DNA of 64,000 bases from Pontitalea aquivivens (GTDB lineage Bacteria; Pseudomonadota; Alphaproteobacteria; Rhodobacterales; Rhodobacteraceae), in contig NZ_JBKFEY010000008.1 in NCBI RefSeq assembly GCF_046507575.1, forward strand, positions 1 through 64,000, in the 5' to 3' direction. How positions within the stretch are numbered: the stretch's first letter is position 1; each line of letters begins with the position of its first letter. The translations under genes were made by a program, and so were the position numbers. Under the pieces are notes generated by a model. It worked only from the letters and a program-made list of their open reading frames with translations. It did no database searches and was not told the DNA's origin. Shown here piece after piece: positions 18,761 to 27,350 of this stretch.

Positions 18761-19653
18761 GGCTGCAACCCGGTCACAATGGTCTGCGCGGTCACGCGCA
18801 GCAGGTCCAGATAGGTGGGCACCGGACCGTCCGGCGTGCTGAGGCTGTCGACATACAGAACCCCGCCATAGGCCGCGCCGGTTTCGTGCGCCACCTGGCG
18901 GGCGGGCTTGTCCGATACGGTGCTTTCGGAAAACACCGCCGGGATGGCATGCGCGCGCACCGTGTCGATCACCGTGCGCACCTGTTGCGGCGTGCCCTGC
19001 GCATCGGCGTTGATCGGCCAGAGAAACACCTCACGCAGGGCGAAATCGCGGGCCAGATAGGAAAACGCCCCTTCCGAGGTCACCAGCCAGCGGCGGTCTT
19101 CTGGCAGCGCGCGGGCCGCATCGCGCAAGGGGCCGATCACCTGGGCGATCCGCGCCTTGTAGGCCGTGGCATTGGCGGCATAGGCGCCGGCATTGCCCGG
19201 ATCGGCGCGCGTCAGCGCATCGCGGATGTTGTCGACATAGATCAGGGCCGCATCCAGCGCCATCCAGCCATGCGGGTTGGGATTGCCGTCATGATCCCCG
19301 CCCGAAATCGCGATCGGCGCCACGCCTTGCGATACGACGGCGGCGGGAACATCGCGCAGATTGGCAAAGAACGGCTCGAACCAGCGTTCCAGCCCCAGGC
19401 CGTTCCACAGGATCAGATCGGCATCCTGCGCCCGGACCAGATCGCGCGGGGTCGGGGCATAGCCATGCACCTCGGCGCCCGGGCGGGTGATCGAGACGAC
19501 ATCGGCCGCATCGCCCGCCACGTTCTGCGCCATATCCGCGATCACCGTGAAGGTGGTCACCACCTTCAGCCGGTCCTGCGCCGCCCCGGGCCCGGCGATC
19601 ATGCTTAGCCCCATGCCCATGATCAGGGCGAAAAGCGGTCTTCGGCGGGGCAT
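18757..19653 (-). CDS. sitA: Metal ABC transporter substrate-binding protein
   Basis: 298-residue periplasmic metal-binding protein (cluster A-I, ZnuA/MntA-like). The start at 19653 (MPRRRP) follows an AAGGAG site. A signal peptide ends near AQDRL. Likely metal ligands by family position: His in VHGYAPTPRD, His in NPHGWM, Glu in VFSEST and Asp in YVDSLS. This His-His-Glu-Asp set favours Mn or Fe over Zn. The short acidic HDGNPNPH loop is the only His-rich insert. First gene of sitABCD, divergent from the Fur-family gene, with palindromic operators between. Confidence 0.93.
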   Translation of the reverse strand: MPRRRPLFALIMGMGLSMIAGPGAAQDRLKVVTTFTVIADMAQNVAGDAADVVSITRPGAEVHGYAPTPRDLVRAQDADLILWNGLGLERWFEPFFANLRDVPAAVVSQGVAPIAISGGDHDGNPNPHGWMALDAALIYVDNIRDALTRADPGNAGAYAANATAYKARIAQVIGPLRDAARALPEDRRWLVTSEGAFSYLARDFALREVFLWPINADAQGTPQQVRTVIDTVRAHAIPAVFSESTVSDKPARQVAHETGAAYGGVLYVDSLSTPDGPVPTYLDLLRVTAQTIVTGLQP

Positions 19654-19700
19654 TGCGGGCTCCTTCATCGCGGTGGTTGTCCTTCATGCATTTAGGAATG

Positions 19701-19736
19701 GTTTGCATCTGTCAAGACAAATGCAAACGATTTGCA
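19701..19736. promoter_or_regulatory. Mur/Fur-type operator sites between sitA and mur
   Basis: GTTTGCAT (19701-19708) and ATGCAAAC (19721-19728) form a perfect inverted repeat with a 12-bp spacer. Overlapping it, TGCAAA-CGA-TTTGCA (19722-19736) is a second, tighter palindrome. They lie 48 bp from the sitA start and 45 bp from the regulator start, so they can control both. TGCAAA half-sites are typical of alphaproteobacterial Mur boxes. Confidence 0.75.
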
Positions 19737-19780
19737 ACTGGACCTTGCCTGCCGCACCACTTTCGCGCAAAGGTGACGGA

Positions 19781-20227
19781 ATGACGAAGATCGACCGCAG
19801 AACCGAACGGCTGACCGATGCGCTGCGTCGGGCGGGGGTGCGTATCACGCGCCAGCGCGCGGCGCTGCTGGGCGTGCTGGCCCGGGCCGAGGACCATCCC
19901 GAAGCGGTGGAACTGCACCGCCGCGCCGAGGCGCAGGTTCAGGGGATTTCGCTGTCCACCGTCTATCGTACCCTGACCGCGCTGGAGGCGCAGGGCGTGA
20001 TCCAGCGCCATCAGTTCGCGGGCACCCCGGCCCGGTTCGAACATACCGAAACCGGGCATCACGACCACATGATCGACGTGGATACCGGTGAGGTGATGGA
20101 ATTCGCCAATGACCGGATCGAACGTCTGCAGGCCGAGATTGCCGAGGCGCTGGGCTATGACATCGTCCATCACCGGCTGGAGCTTTACGTCCGCAAGAAG
20201 ATGCGTCCGACGACCGATCGGGGCTGA
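19781..20227 (+). CDS. mur: Fur-family metal regulator, probably Mur (Mn-responsive)
   Basis: 148 residues: N-terminal winged helix (ALRRAGVRITRQRAALLGVL, with STVYRTLTALEAQGVI) and a C-terminal dimerisation domain containing HHDHMIDVDTGEVMEF. There is no Cys at all, so the structural CxxC zinc sites of classical Fur/Zur are absent, as in alphaproteobacterial Mur/Fur. Divergence from sitABCD, with TGCAAA palindromes between, makes Mn-dependent repression of sit the best reading. Zur or Fe-responsive Fur cannot be excluded from sequence alone. Confidence 0.85.
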   Translation: MTKIDRRTERLTDALRRAGVRITRQRAALLGVLARAEDHPEAVELHRRAEAQVQGISLSTVYRTLTALEAQGVIQRHQFAGTPARFEHTETGHHDHMIDVDTGEVMEFANDRIERLQAEIAEALGYDIVHHRLELYVRKKMRPTTDRG

Positions 20228-20511
20228 TCGGGGCGTTGCGCGCCGCCCGGCTGGTGCGCCTGCGCCGTGCCGGCGCGGGAACCGGCGTTACAAAAACATT
20301 ACGCTTGCCGATTCCCGCACCCGTGCCGATGAACAGGCACGCGGCCAGGCACCACCCCCAGGCAGACACCCGGCCGGATCAGTATGAACGGGACCATCCG
20401 CGACATCAGCCAATGGCTGTGCAGGGCAAATAGCCCCTGTGCGGACCCGTCTGAAATGCGCCGATCTGTCCTATCTTTTTGACATGTTCGCGCGTGTCGC
20501 GCCCCCTGCGT

Positions 20512-21525
20512 TCAGAGGGGAACCAACGCCGGAAACGATAAAATCAGCGCGACCAGATCGCTCTGGCGGTTCGTGTCGGTCTTGGAGAACAGGTTTTTCA
20601 GGTGGAAGGCCACGGTTGTGCCGGAAACGCCAAGGCCGCGGGAAATATCCTCGGGGCGCTGGCCAGTGGCCAGCAGATGGGCGATGCGCGCCTCGGTCGG
20701 GGTCAGGCCGAAGACCCGTGCCAGCAGCATCGGGTCAGGCACATGGCGCCGGTCGGGGTCGACGATCACGACCAGGGCTGCCGCGCCCTGCGGGTGGCCG
20801 GCGTCCAGCGCGCCGAACAGAACGATCAGATCGCGCCCCCCGTCCGCACGCGGGATGCTGACCGGACCGGCCGAGTCGGCGTGACCCGAAATCACCTGCG
20901 CGATCGCGGTACGCAGCGCGGCTGCCGGCCCGGAGGCGGTGCAGACCAGCCGCGTTCCCAGCACCAGCGGACCGGCCGGGCCGCACAGCGCGCGCGCGGC
21001 GGCATTTGCCTGCACCACCTCACCCCGCGGGCACAGCAGCACGATCGCCGGGGCCAGCCGGTCCAGCGCCGCGCCCTGATCACCGGCCGGTGCGGCCAGC
21101 GCGGCGCGGGTTTGCGCCAGCCGCGCGCCAATCGAGGCACGCAGCCGCGCGACCTGGCGCAGATGGGCCGCCACCGTGGCCAGCATCAGATCGTAATCGA
21201 TGGGCTTGACCAGATAGTCATCGGCCCCCGCCAGCTTGCCCGCGACGACCTCGGCCCGGTCGGCCAGCGCGGTCAGGAACAGGAAGGGCACATCCGCCAG
21301 ATCGGGCCGCCGGGCGCGCAGGCGGGCCAGAAGACCGCGCCCATCCAGACGCGGCATGCAGATGTCGCACAGGATCAGATCGGGGCGGTCGGTTTCCAGC
21401 ATCGCCAGCGCCGCCAGCCCGTCGGCGGCGGCCAGAACGCGGTATCCCGCCTCGGACAGTTCCGCGGCAATATCCTGCCGCAGGTCGGTTTCATCCTCGC
21501 AGATCAGGATGCAGGGCGGTGTCAT
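20512..21525 (-). CDS. Response regulator: REC, PAS-like, LuxR HTH
   Basis: 337 residues. REC domain 1-120 with acidic pair D11/E12, phospho-acceptor D54 (LILCDICMPRLDG), T85 and K107. A middle PAS-like segment at about 155-265 (VLLCPRGEVVQANAAARALC...VVIVDP). A LuxR-type HTH at about 275-335 (FGLTPTEARIAHLLATGQ, SGTTVAFHLKNLF). A middle sensory domain between REC and HTH is uncommon in NarL-type regulators. Its ATG overlaps the kinase stop by 4 bp, so it is the cognate partner. DNA targets are unknown; the divergent outer-membrane gene is a candidate. Confidence 0.9.
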   Translation of the reverse strand: MTPPCILICEDETDLRQDIAAELSEAGYRVLAAADGLAALAMLETDRPDLILCDICMPRLDGRGLLARLRARRPDLADVPFLFLTALADRAEVVAGKLAGADDYLVKPIDYDLMLATVAAHLRQVARLRASIGARLAQTRAALAAPAGDQGAALDRLAPAIVLLCPRGEVVQANAAARALCGPAGPLVLGTRLVCTASGPAAALRTAIAQVISGHADSAGPVSIPRADGGRDLIVLFGALDAGHPQGAAALVVIVDPDRRHVPDPMLLARVFGLTPTEARIAHLLATGQRPEDISRGLGVSGTTVAFHLKNLFSKTDTNRQSDLVALILSFPALVPL

Positions 21526-22862
21526 GCGGCCACCTGCGCCGGGGCCATGGCCGCCAGCCACAGCGTAAAGACCGAGCCGCGCCCCGGCCAGCTTTCCACC
21601 TCGACCGTGCCGCCTTGCAATTCGGCCAGGCGCCGCGCGGTCCACAGGCCCAGCCCGCTGCCTTCGACGCCGCTTGCCGGGCCGCGGCGAAAGCGGTCGA
21701 AGATCCGCCCCAGATCGGCAGGTGCGATGCCGGGGCCGGTATCGACGATCGCGCAGGCGATCCGGTCGTCGCGCTGAAACAGCCGCACCACGACCGGCCC
21801 CGCGCAATGGCGCAGCGCGTTTTCCAGCAGATTCATCACCGTATGCTGCATCAGCCCCGGGTCGCACCAGGCCAGCATCGGTTCCGCCGCCGCGTCCAGC
21901 CGCAGGCTGCGGCCGGGGTGGCGCGCCTGCAGGTCCGCGATCAGCGCGCGCAGTGGCGCCACCACGTCATGGCGCGCGCAGCGGGGCTGCTTCAGGTCGT
22001 TGTCGATCTGGCCCGCGATCAGCGCCGCCTCGACCAGGCGCGACAGATCGGCGACGGTCCGGCGGATGGTGGCCAGCCGTGCCCGGTGGCCTGTGTCACC
22101 GGGCGTGGGCTGGCCGCGCAACATCCGCTGCGCTGCGCTGTCGATCACGGCCAGGGGGGTGCGGAACTGGTGCGACACCACGGCGGCGAAATCGCGCCAG
22201 TAGGCGGCCTGGGTGCGTTCCTGATCAAGATCGCGTTCCAGCCGGATCGCGCGCAGCCGCAGTTCCTCGGCGCGCAGAAGCGCGCGCTGATCGGCCACCA
22301 GCCGCCAGCCCAGATAGGCGGCAAAGCCGATCCCCAGCACCAGTGAGACGATGACCTGCGCGACCGCCCCGCGATACAGTTCCAGCCGCCGGGACAGCTC
22401 TCCCCAGTCGGCGACCATGGTGCGGTTGCCCGCGCGGCGCAGCACCTGCCGCAGCTGTTCCAGCGCGCCGGCCAGCCGCAGGGCGCGTTCGGGGGTCATG
22501 GGTGCTGCGCGCGGGTCCAGCGCCAGCACCCGCGCGCGCTGGTCCATCAGCGGGCCGGACAGGCCGATGCGGTCCAGCGCGCGCAGCTGTGGCCCCTCGG
22601 CGATCAGGGTCAGGCGGCTGGCCAGCAGATCGAACCGCGTGCCGATCACGGGGGCATCCGCGGGGTTGCGCGCCAGCGCCGCATCCAGCCGCAGCGTCTC
22701 GGCCTCGGCCTGGCTGATCACCCACAGCATGTTGGCCGATTGCTTGATGCGCATCGTCCGTTCGATCTCGGCCAGGCGCATAAGCCCGAAGGCCAGCGCG
22801 CCCAGGCAGGCCACCACGATGGCCACGGGCAGGCCGATCTGCCGCAGCCTGCGGGTGATCAT
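21522..22862 (-). CDS. Membrane sensor histidine kinase
   Basis: 446 residues. TM helices at about 11-30 and 166-188 enclose a helical periplasmic domain of about 135 residues. The cytoplasmic half has the phospho-acceptor His231 (SHQFRTPLAVI), an N box NLLENALRH near 344, G1 DTGPGIA near 374, G2 GSGLGL near 401. The H-box FRTPL resembles the HATPase/HisKA class. The gene overlaps the accessory protein upstream (22859-22862) and the regulator downstream, each by 4 bp, so a single signalling operon is clear. The stimulus is unknown; input may come through the periplasmic accessory. Confidence 0.93.
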   Translation of the reverse strand: MITRRLRQIGLPVAIVVACLGALAFGLMRLAEIERTMRIKQSANMLWVISQAEAETLRLDAALARNPADAPVIGTRFDLLASRLTLIAEGPQLRALDRIGLSGPLMDQRARVLALDPRAAPMTPERALRLAGALEQLRQVLRRAGNRTMVADWGELSRRLELYRGAVAQVIVSLVLGIGFAAYLGWRLVADQRALLRAEELRLRAIRLERDLDQERTQAAYWRDFAAVVSHQFRTPLAVIDSAAQRMLRGQPTPGDTGHRARLATIRRTVADLSRLVEAALIAGQIDNDLKQPRCARHDVVAPLRALIADLQARHPGRSLRLDAAAEPMLAWCDPGLMQHTVMNLLENALRHCAGPVVVRLFQRDDRIACAIVDTGPGIAPADLGRIFDRFRRGPASGVEGSGLGLWTARRLAELQGGTVEVESWPGRGSVFTLWLAAMAPAQVAA

Positions 22863-23326
22863 TGCGCCTCAAGGCGGGTCAGCTGCCAGACCCAGCGGTG
22901 ATCATACAGGATGTCGTGCAATTCGGCATGGTCGTCGCGCGGATAGACGATCCAGATCGGCCCCTTGTCGCGGGCGGTCAGCGGCTGGTCGTTCATCGTC
23001 ATCGCCGCGATCACGTCAAAGCGGGTGAAATCGGTGGTCGGGATTGCGATTTCATAGTCGTTCAGCGCAATCGCCAGCAGGTTGTCGGCGGTGATCCCGG
23101 CATCGGCCAGCAGATCGCGCATCAGCGGGCCGGCAAAGGTGTGCGGCCCGTCGGTGACGCTGGTATGGGTAACGATCCGGTGCCGGGGCAGGGCGGCAAG
23201 GCGGTCGGCATCATAGGCCACGGCGCGACCATCGGTGCCGATGATGTCAAGGATCGTTTGCGCCGTCGCCACGGGCGCGTCGCCCATCAGCGCCAGCATC
23301 GCCAGCACGCCTGCCCGAATCGTCAT
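22859..23326 (-). CDS. Periplasmic molybdopterin-oxidoreductase-fold accessory protein, no Cys
   Basis: 155-residue exported protein. A signal peptide ends near ATAQ. The mature part resembles the small molybdopterin-dependent oxidoreductase (SUOX/YedY-like) fold: SVTDGPHTFAGPLMRDLLADAGI, then LNDYEIAIPTTDF and the family-typical DKGPIWIVYP. It contains no Cys, so it cannot supply the Mo-ligating thiolate and is probably a binding or sensing domain. GGGGGC precedes the ATG at 23326. It is first in the operon with the kinase and regulator, overlapping the kinase by 4 bp. It is probably the sensory partner; that role is inferred. Confidence 0.72.
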   Translation of the reverse strand: MTIRAGVLAMLALMGDAPVATAQTILDIIGTDGRAVAYDADRLAALPRHRIVTHTSVTDGPHTFAGPLMRDLLADAGITADNLLAIALNDYEIAIPTTDFTRFDVIAAMTMNDQPLTARDKGPIWIVYPRDDHAELHDILYDHRWVWQLTRLEAQ

Positions 23327-23692
23327 CGTGCGCCCCCTTTGTCCGCAAGGCCCCCGATTTTGCTTCATGGTCAGGCCGATCAGCAAGGCGGGCAAGCGAA
23401 AACTGCGCCTGCCGCACGCAGGGGCGGGCTTCAGACGCAGGGCGGGGCCATGCACGGCGGAGAGGCGCTGGTTTCCGGTCACAGGGGCAGACTATACATA
23501 CTTTGGGATAGAAATAAGAAATACTTTTGCATTAGTCTTTATCGAAATGAAAATTATCAGGTGCTAAAGGCGCGCGCGCAACCGGGACTCCTGGTCCGGC
23601 GGATGCACAGCCCTTGGGTTCGGGTTCACCCCTGGCAGGTTCGATACGCCAAAGGCCCGGTCACCGGGCTGTAACTGATTGGAGGAATCATT
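23327..23692. promoter_or_regulatory. Divergent promoter region with a structured leader
   Basis: 366 bases between the sensor operon and the outer-membrane gene. An unusually AT-rich patch at 23490-23565 contains ACTATA at 23491, which is TATAGT on the minus strand, a candidate -10 for the signalling operon. Downstream, 23565-23680 is GC-rich and hairpin-forming. The last hairpin is GCCCGG-TCA-CCGGGC (23655-23669 with flanks), ending 11 nt before the GGAGG of the plus-strand gene. It could control translation. No small gene is supported. Confidence 0.5.
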
Positions 23693-25951
23693 TTGCGTAA
23701 ACTTGTTGCACTGAAACTTGGGACGGTCGCGCCCATTGCCCTGATCGCGGCGCTGGGCGCGCCGACCTTTGCCGGTACGCTGGATGATGATGTGCTGATC
23801 GGCACATCGGGCGATGGCTATATTTTCGCCGACCCGGCGGAAGGCGTTCTGGAACCCGGCATTCGCGCCATCACCTTCACCAAGACACGGATCGGTGACG
23901 GCGAGACTGCCGAATTCGTGGAGCCCTATGAATCGATCGTGACCGATTTCGAAACGCTGACGAAGCGCAGCCAGGTCACGAACTGCCTGATCGCCAACAA
24001 CCCTGATGTTTACTGCGATTCGGAACGCGGCACGGGCAAGCGGATCAAGACCCGCCTGACGGGCCCCGAGGCGCTGGACATCCGTATGCGCACCACGCCC
24101 AGCGACGAATTTGCCGCGGTTGATTACTTTGCCTTTGGCAAGACCTCGAACCTGACCGGGGCGCGGATCACCGGTCTGTCGATCCAGTTGCTGGATGCCG
24201 ATGGCAGCCTGATGAACCCGGAAACGCCCGAGGCCGCCGTTCTGTTCAACCTTGCCGCGACCGCAATCGGCCTTGGCGCCAACCTGCCGGACGGTCTTTA
24301 CGGTTCGGGCGGCAATGAGGGCGAGATCGGGTTTTTCTCGCCTGACCCGGCGGAACTGGCCCTTAGCCCTTCGGCGAATACGCTGGATTTCGGCGCTCTG
24401 GGCAATGCCGATGGCCACTATGCGACCTATTTCGGCGATGCGATGCTGGATGACACGATGGTGCCGGATGGGTTGTTCTGGGATGACAACGCCGACCCGG
24501 CCGATGAATCGGCGCTGATCGCCTGGAACAACATTGCCGGCGGCGGCTGGACCTACGGTATCCTTGAAACGGACGTCAAGATCGAGGATCGAAAGGCAGA
24601 ACTGGCAGCGGCGCTGGGCGTCGAGGTGGATGCGCTGAATTATGTGCCGGGCGGTCTTGTGCCGCAAACGATCGTCGATGCGGCCCAGGCGAACGGCCTG
24701 TTCAGCGTCGCTATCATCGAAGATCTGCGCAACGCGAACCTGAACTTCACCATCACGGTCGGCAATGTCGAGGCGGGGGAATTCACGCTGCGCCTGGCCC
24801 CGGGTTTCGCCCCGATTGTCGAGGCGGCGACGACCGAATACCAGTTCCGCACCGCGGGCTATCTGGATGCGGCGGCAGAGGTTCCCTATTGGAACCTGGG
24901 CAATGCCGGGGATTATGCCGCGGAAATCGCCCGTATTCTGGCGCTTGATCCGGCCGAACAGGCCGATGCGCTGGAACAGATCGGCTTCAGCTTCCTTGGC
25001 GCCTTCCCGGGGCTGGGGATGAACCTGGGCCGCGATCAGGTCTTTGCGCTGGGTCGTCCCTCGGTGGAAATCGGCACGGATGGCGTGACCCTGTCCAGCA
25101 AGGGGGACGGCAGCTGGTCGATGGGCGATGACCTGCGCGGCTTTGCCTCGGTCCATGGCAGCTCGGGCAGCTATGAAACCACCGCCAACAGCATCGGTTA
25201 CGATGTCGACACGCGCGGTTTCAGCGCCGGCGTGGAAACCGCGATCAGCCCGACGATGTCGGCCGGCGTGATGGTCGGGGGGCTTGACGGCACGGCCGGG
25301 GCCTTTGCCGGGCGGGGCGAAATCGATGCCTCGGGCTGGTCGGTGGCGGCCTATGGGCGCACCACCTTCGGCGTGGGCGGCAGCCTGCAGGCGGTCGTCG
25401 GCTATCAGGATCTGTCCTTCGACACGATCCGCAACGTGGCCGGTGCGGTTGCCAAAGGCTCGACCGATGGGTCGCAGACCTTCATGGCGCTGCAAGCCGA
25501 CTACATGTTCCGCCAGGGCGCGCTGACCTGGGGGCCGATGGCCTCGATCGAGCGTTATGACATCTCGGTGGACGGGTTTGCCGAAACCGGCGCCGGGATC
25601 TGGAACCTGGCCGTGGGCGAACAGGATGGCGCGGTGACGCTGGTCAGCGCCGGTGTGCGGGGCGATTATGCGGTGGATGCCGCGGGCACCACGCGCGCCT
25701 ATGGCAGCCTGGCGATGACCAGGGCCTCGGGCGATGATGCGATGATCGCGGCGGGCTTTGTCGGCCTTCCCACGGGCAGCACGCCGGTGGATGGCATCGA
25801 TCAGGACTGGGTCGATGTGAACCTGGGGATGACCACGACGATCCCGGGCTTTGGCGGCAAGGGGGCCGTGCTGGGCGGCGAATATCGCGGCTCGTTCGGC
25901 GATGACTATGAAAACCACGGTCTGGGTGTCTTCGTGAAGATGGCGTTCTGA
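23693..25951 (+). CDS. Autotransporter-like outer-membrane protein
   Basis: 752 residues, TTG start with GGAGG 7 nt upstream (no nearby ATG fits). A signal peptide ends near TFAG. The N-terminal passenger region (about 27-470) has a single Cys pair (NCLIANNPDVYC), a segment ITGLSIQLLDADG, and an Ala/Glu-rich helical stretch near 400-440. It resembles choice-of-anchor F type surface proteins, but I am not certain. From about residue 500 (RGFASVHGSSGSYET) to the end, alternating strands finish in VKMAF, an autotransporter-type barrel with terminal Phe. It faces the signalling operon across a shared promoter region. Confidence 0.78.
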   Translation: MRKLVALKLGTVAPIALIAALGAPTFAGTLDDDVLIGTSGDGYIFADPAEGVLEPGIRAITFTKTRIGDGETAEFVEPYESIVTDFETLTKRSQVTNCLIANNPDVYCDSERGTGKRIKTRLTGPEALDIRMRTTPSDEFAAVDYFAFGKTSNLTGARITGLSIQLLDADGSLMNPETPEAAVLFNLAATAIGLGANLPDGLYGSGGNEGEIGFFSPDPAELALSPSANTLDFGALGNADGHYATYFGDAMLDDTMVPDGLFWDDNADPADESALIAWNNIAGGGWTYGILETDVKIEDRKAELAAALGVEVDALNYVPGGLVPQTIVDAAQANGLFSVAIIEDLRNANLNFTITVGNVEAGEFTLRLAPGFAPIVEAATTEYQFRTAGYLDAAAEVPYWNLGNAGDYAAEIARILALDPAEQADALEQIGFSFLGAFPGLGMNLGRDQVFALGRPSVEIGTDGVTLSSKGDGSWSMGDDLRGFASVHGSSGSYETTANSIGYDVDTRGFSAGVETAISPTMSAGVMVGGLDGTAGAFAGRGEIDASGWSVAAYGRTTFGVGGSLQAVVGYQDLSFDTIRNVAGAVAKGSTDGSQTFMALQADYMFRQGALTWGPMASIERYDISVDGFAETGAGIWNLAVGEQDGAVTLVSAGVRGDYAVDAAGTTRAYGSLAMTRASGDDAMIAAGFVGLPTGSTPVDGIDQDWVDVNLGMTTTIPGFGGKGAVLGGEYRGSFGDDYENHGLGVFVKMAF

Positions 25952-25955
25952 TCGC

Positions 25956-26026
25956 CGGGCCGGGATGTCCGGCCCGAAACCTGCGCAGACGGGGCCGCAT
26001 CGGTGCAGACTGGTGCGGCCCTTTCG
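25956..26026 (+). terminator. Two hairpins after the outer-membrane gene
   Basis: CGGGCCGG-GATGT-CCGGCCCG (25956-25976) begins 5 nt after the stop. A second stem GGGCCGCA (25992-25999) pairs with TGCGGCCC (26014-26021) and is followed by TTTCGTT. Both lie between convergent genes and could serve either side. Confidence 0.5.
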
Positions 26027-26093
26027 TTGCTGCGGGCCATGCTGCCCCAGGACCGGGGATGGCGCGGGGCGTGCGCGATGTCAGGGGGCGGCG

Positions 26094-27332
26094 TCAGGGT
26101 GCGTTGGGGCGGGGCGCGATCCGGGCGCCGTCGGTGATGCGGTTGCCGGGGTAGGCGACGACGCGGTCGCCTTCGGACAGGCCCGACAGAACCTCGGCGC
26201 GATCGGCCTGAATCTGGCCGATCGTGACCGGCACCAGCGCCGCGCGCCCGTTTGTTTCGCGAAACACCGCCCAGCCGCCCTCATGGCGGAACAGCGCGCC
26301 CTGCGGCACCTGCAGCGCCTGCGGGCTGGACCAGATCACCACCCGCACAAAGACCCGATAGCCATCGCCCAGCCCCGCCCGCGCCTCGGGCGGTGACAGG
26401 ATGTCCAGCTTCAGCCGCACGCGCTGTTCCTCGATTCCCAGCGCCGAAACGCGGGTGAAGGCGGCGGGTTCGATCCGGCGCACCTGCGCCTGCAGCGGGT
26501 CCGGCCCGCCCCAGCGTTCGATATGGGCCAGGGCGCCGGGGGCGACCTTGACCGCATCGGCCGACAGCAGATCGACTTCGATTTCCAGATCCTGCAGGTC
26601 GCCGATCGTCAGCAGCGGCTCGCCCGCCTGCACCAGCCGCGCCGAAGGGTCGGCGACGGTCAGCACCCGGCCCGAATGCGGCGCGCTGATCTGCACGCAG
26701 CAATCGCCCGGGCCCGCATCGGGGCCGGCGGGCGCGGGCGCTACCAGCTGCGCCTGCATGCGGGCAAGGGTCGCGCGGTTCAGGTCCAGTTCCGACCGCG
26801 CGGCCTGCAGCGCGGCGGCGGCGGTGTCGCGCGCCTGCGCTGCCGCTTCCAGCGTGCGCGAAGCGATGATGCCGCGTTCCGACAGCGCCAGGTTGCGGCG
26901 CAGTTCGGCCTCGGCATAGTCCAGATCGGCCTGGGCGTGCGACAGGTTCACCTCGGCCAGGCGCAGCGCGGCCTGGGCCTCGGTCACGGCGGCTTCGGCG
27001 GCGGCGCGCGCGCGCGCGTCCAGAAAGGCGGGTTCGGCCGGGCGGATCACCGCCACCACCGTTTGCCCGCGCGTCACCGGATCGCCCACCTGCACCGGCA
27101 TGCGCAGCGCAGCCCCCGTCAGCGGCGCGGTGACCAGATAGGGGTCGCGCACCCGCGTCACGCCCTCGGCTTCGACCGTCACCTCCATCGGGGCCAGCGT
27201 TACCGCGGCCAGATCCACCGGCTCGGGTTTGGGCCACAGCGCCCAGACCGCCAGCCCCGCCAGGGTTACGACACCCAACAGCGGCGCGATCAGGCGCGGG
27301 GCTGTGAACTTGCGGGGGGGGCGGTCTGGCAT
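26094..27332 (-). CDS. HlyD/MacA-type periplasmic adaptor
   Basis: 412 residues: an N-terminal membrane anchor (about 14-32), a barrel-sandwich half TVEAEGVTRVRDPYLVTAPLTG, then a long alpha-helical hairpin (about 105-190, ARAAAEAAVTEAQAALRLAE), and the second half-sandwich PHSGRVLTVADPSARLVQAG. The C-terminal beta-barrel includes VPQGALFRHEGGWAVF. An adjacent Cys pair (DCCVQI) is unusual. It is 18 nt downstream of an FtsX-type permease and completes a MacAB-like system; an outer-membrane channel is not in the window. The substrate is unknown. Confidence 0.88.
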   Translation of the reverse strand: MPDRPPRKFTAPRLIAPLLGVVTLAGLAVWALWPKPEPVDLAAVTLAPMEVTVEAEGVTRVRDPYLVTAPLTGAALRMPVQVGDPVTRGQTVVAVIRPAEPAFLDARARAAAEAAVTEAQAALRLAEVNLSHAQADLDYAEAELRRNLALSERGIIASRTLEAAAQARDTAAAALQAARSELDLNRATLARMQAQLVAPAPAGPDAGPGDCCVQISAPHSGRVLTVADPSARLVQAGEPLLTIGDLQDLEIEVDLLSADAVKVAPGALAHIERWGGPDPLQAQVRRIEPAAFTRVSALGIEEQRVRLKLDILSPPEARAGLGDGYRVFVRVVIWSSPQALQVPQGALFRHEGGWAVFRETNGRAALVPVTIGQIQADRAEVLSGLSEGDRVVAYPGNRITDGARIAPRPNAP

Positions 27333-27350
27333 GATCCCTGTCTCCTGATC

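Noticed and set aside
19487..19780. Longer upstream start for the Fur-family protein
   Set aside because: The upstream in-frame sequence overlaps the operators and the divergent sitA start; MTKIDRRTER fits the family N-terminus.
23564..25918. Long minus-strand open frame opposite the outer-membrane protein gene
   Set aside because: Low-complexity basic translation, no family features, and antisense to a protein with signal peptide, barrel and a good ribosome site.
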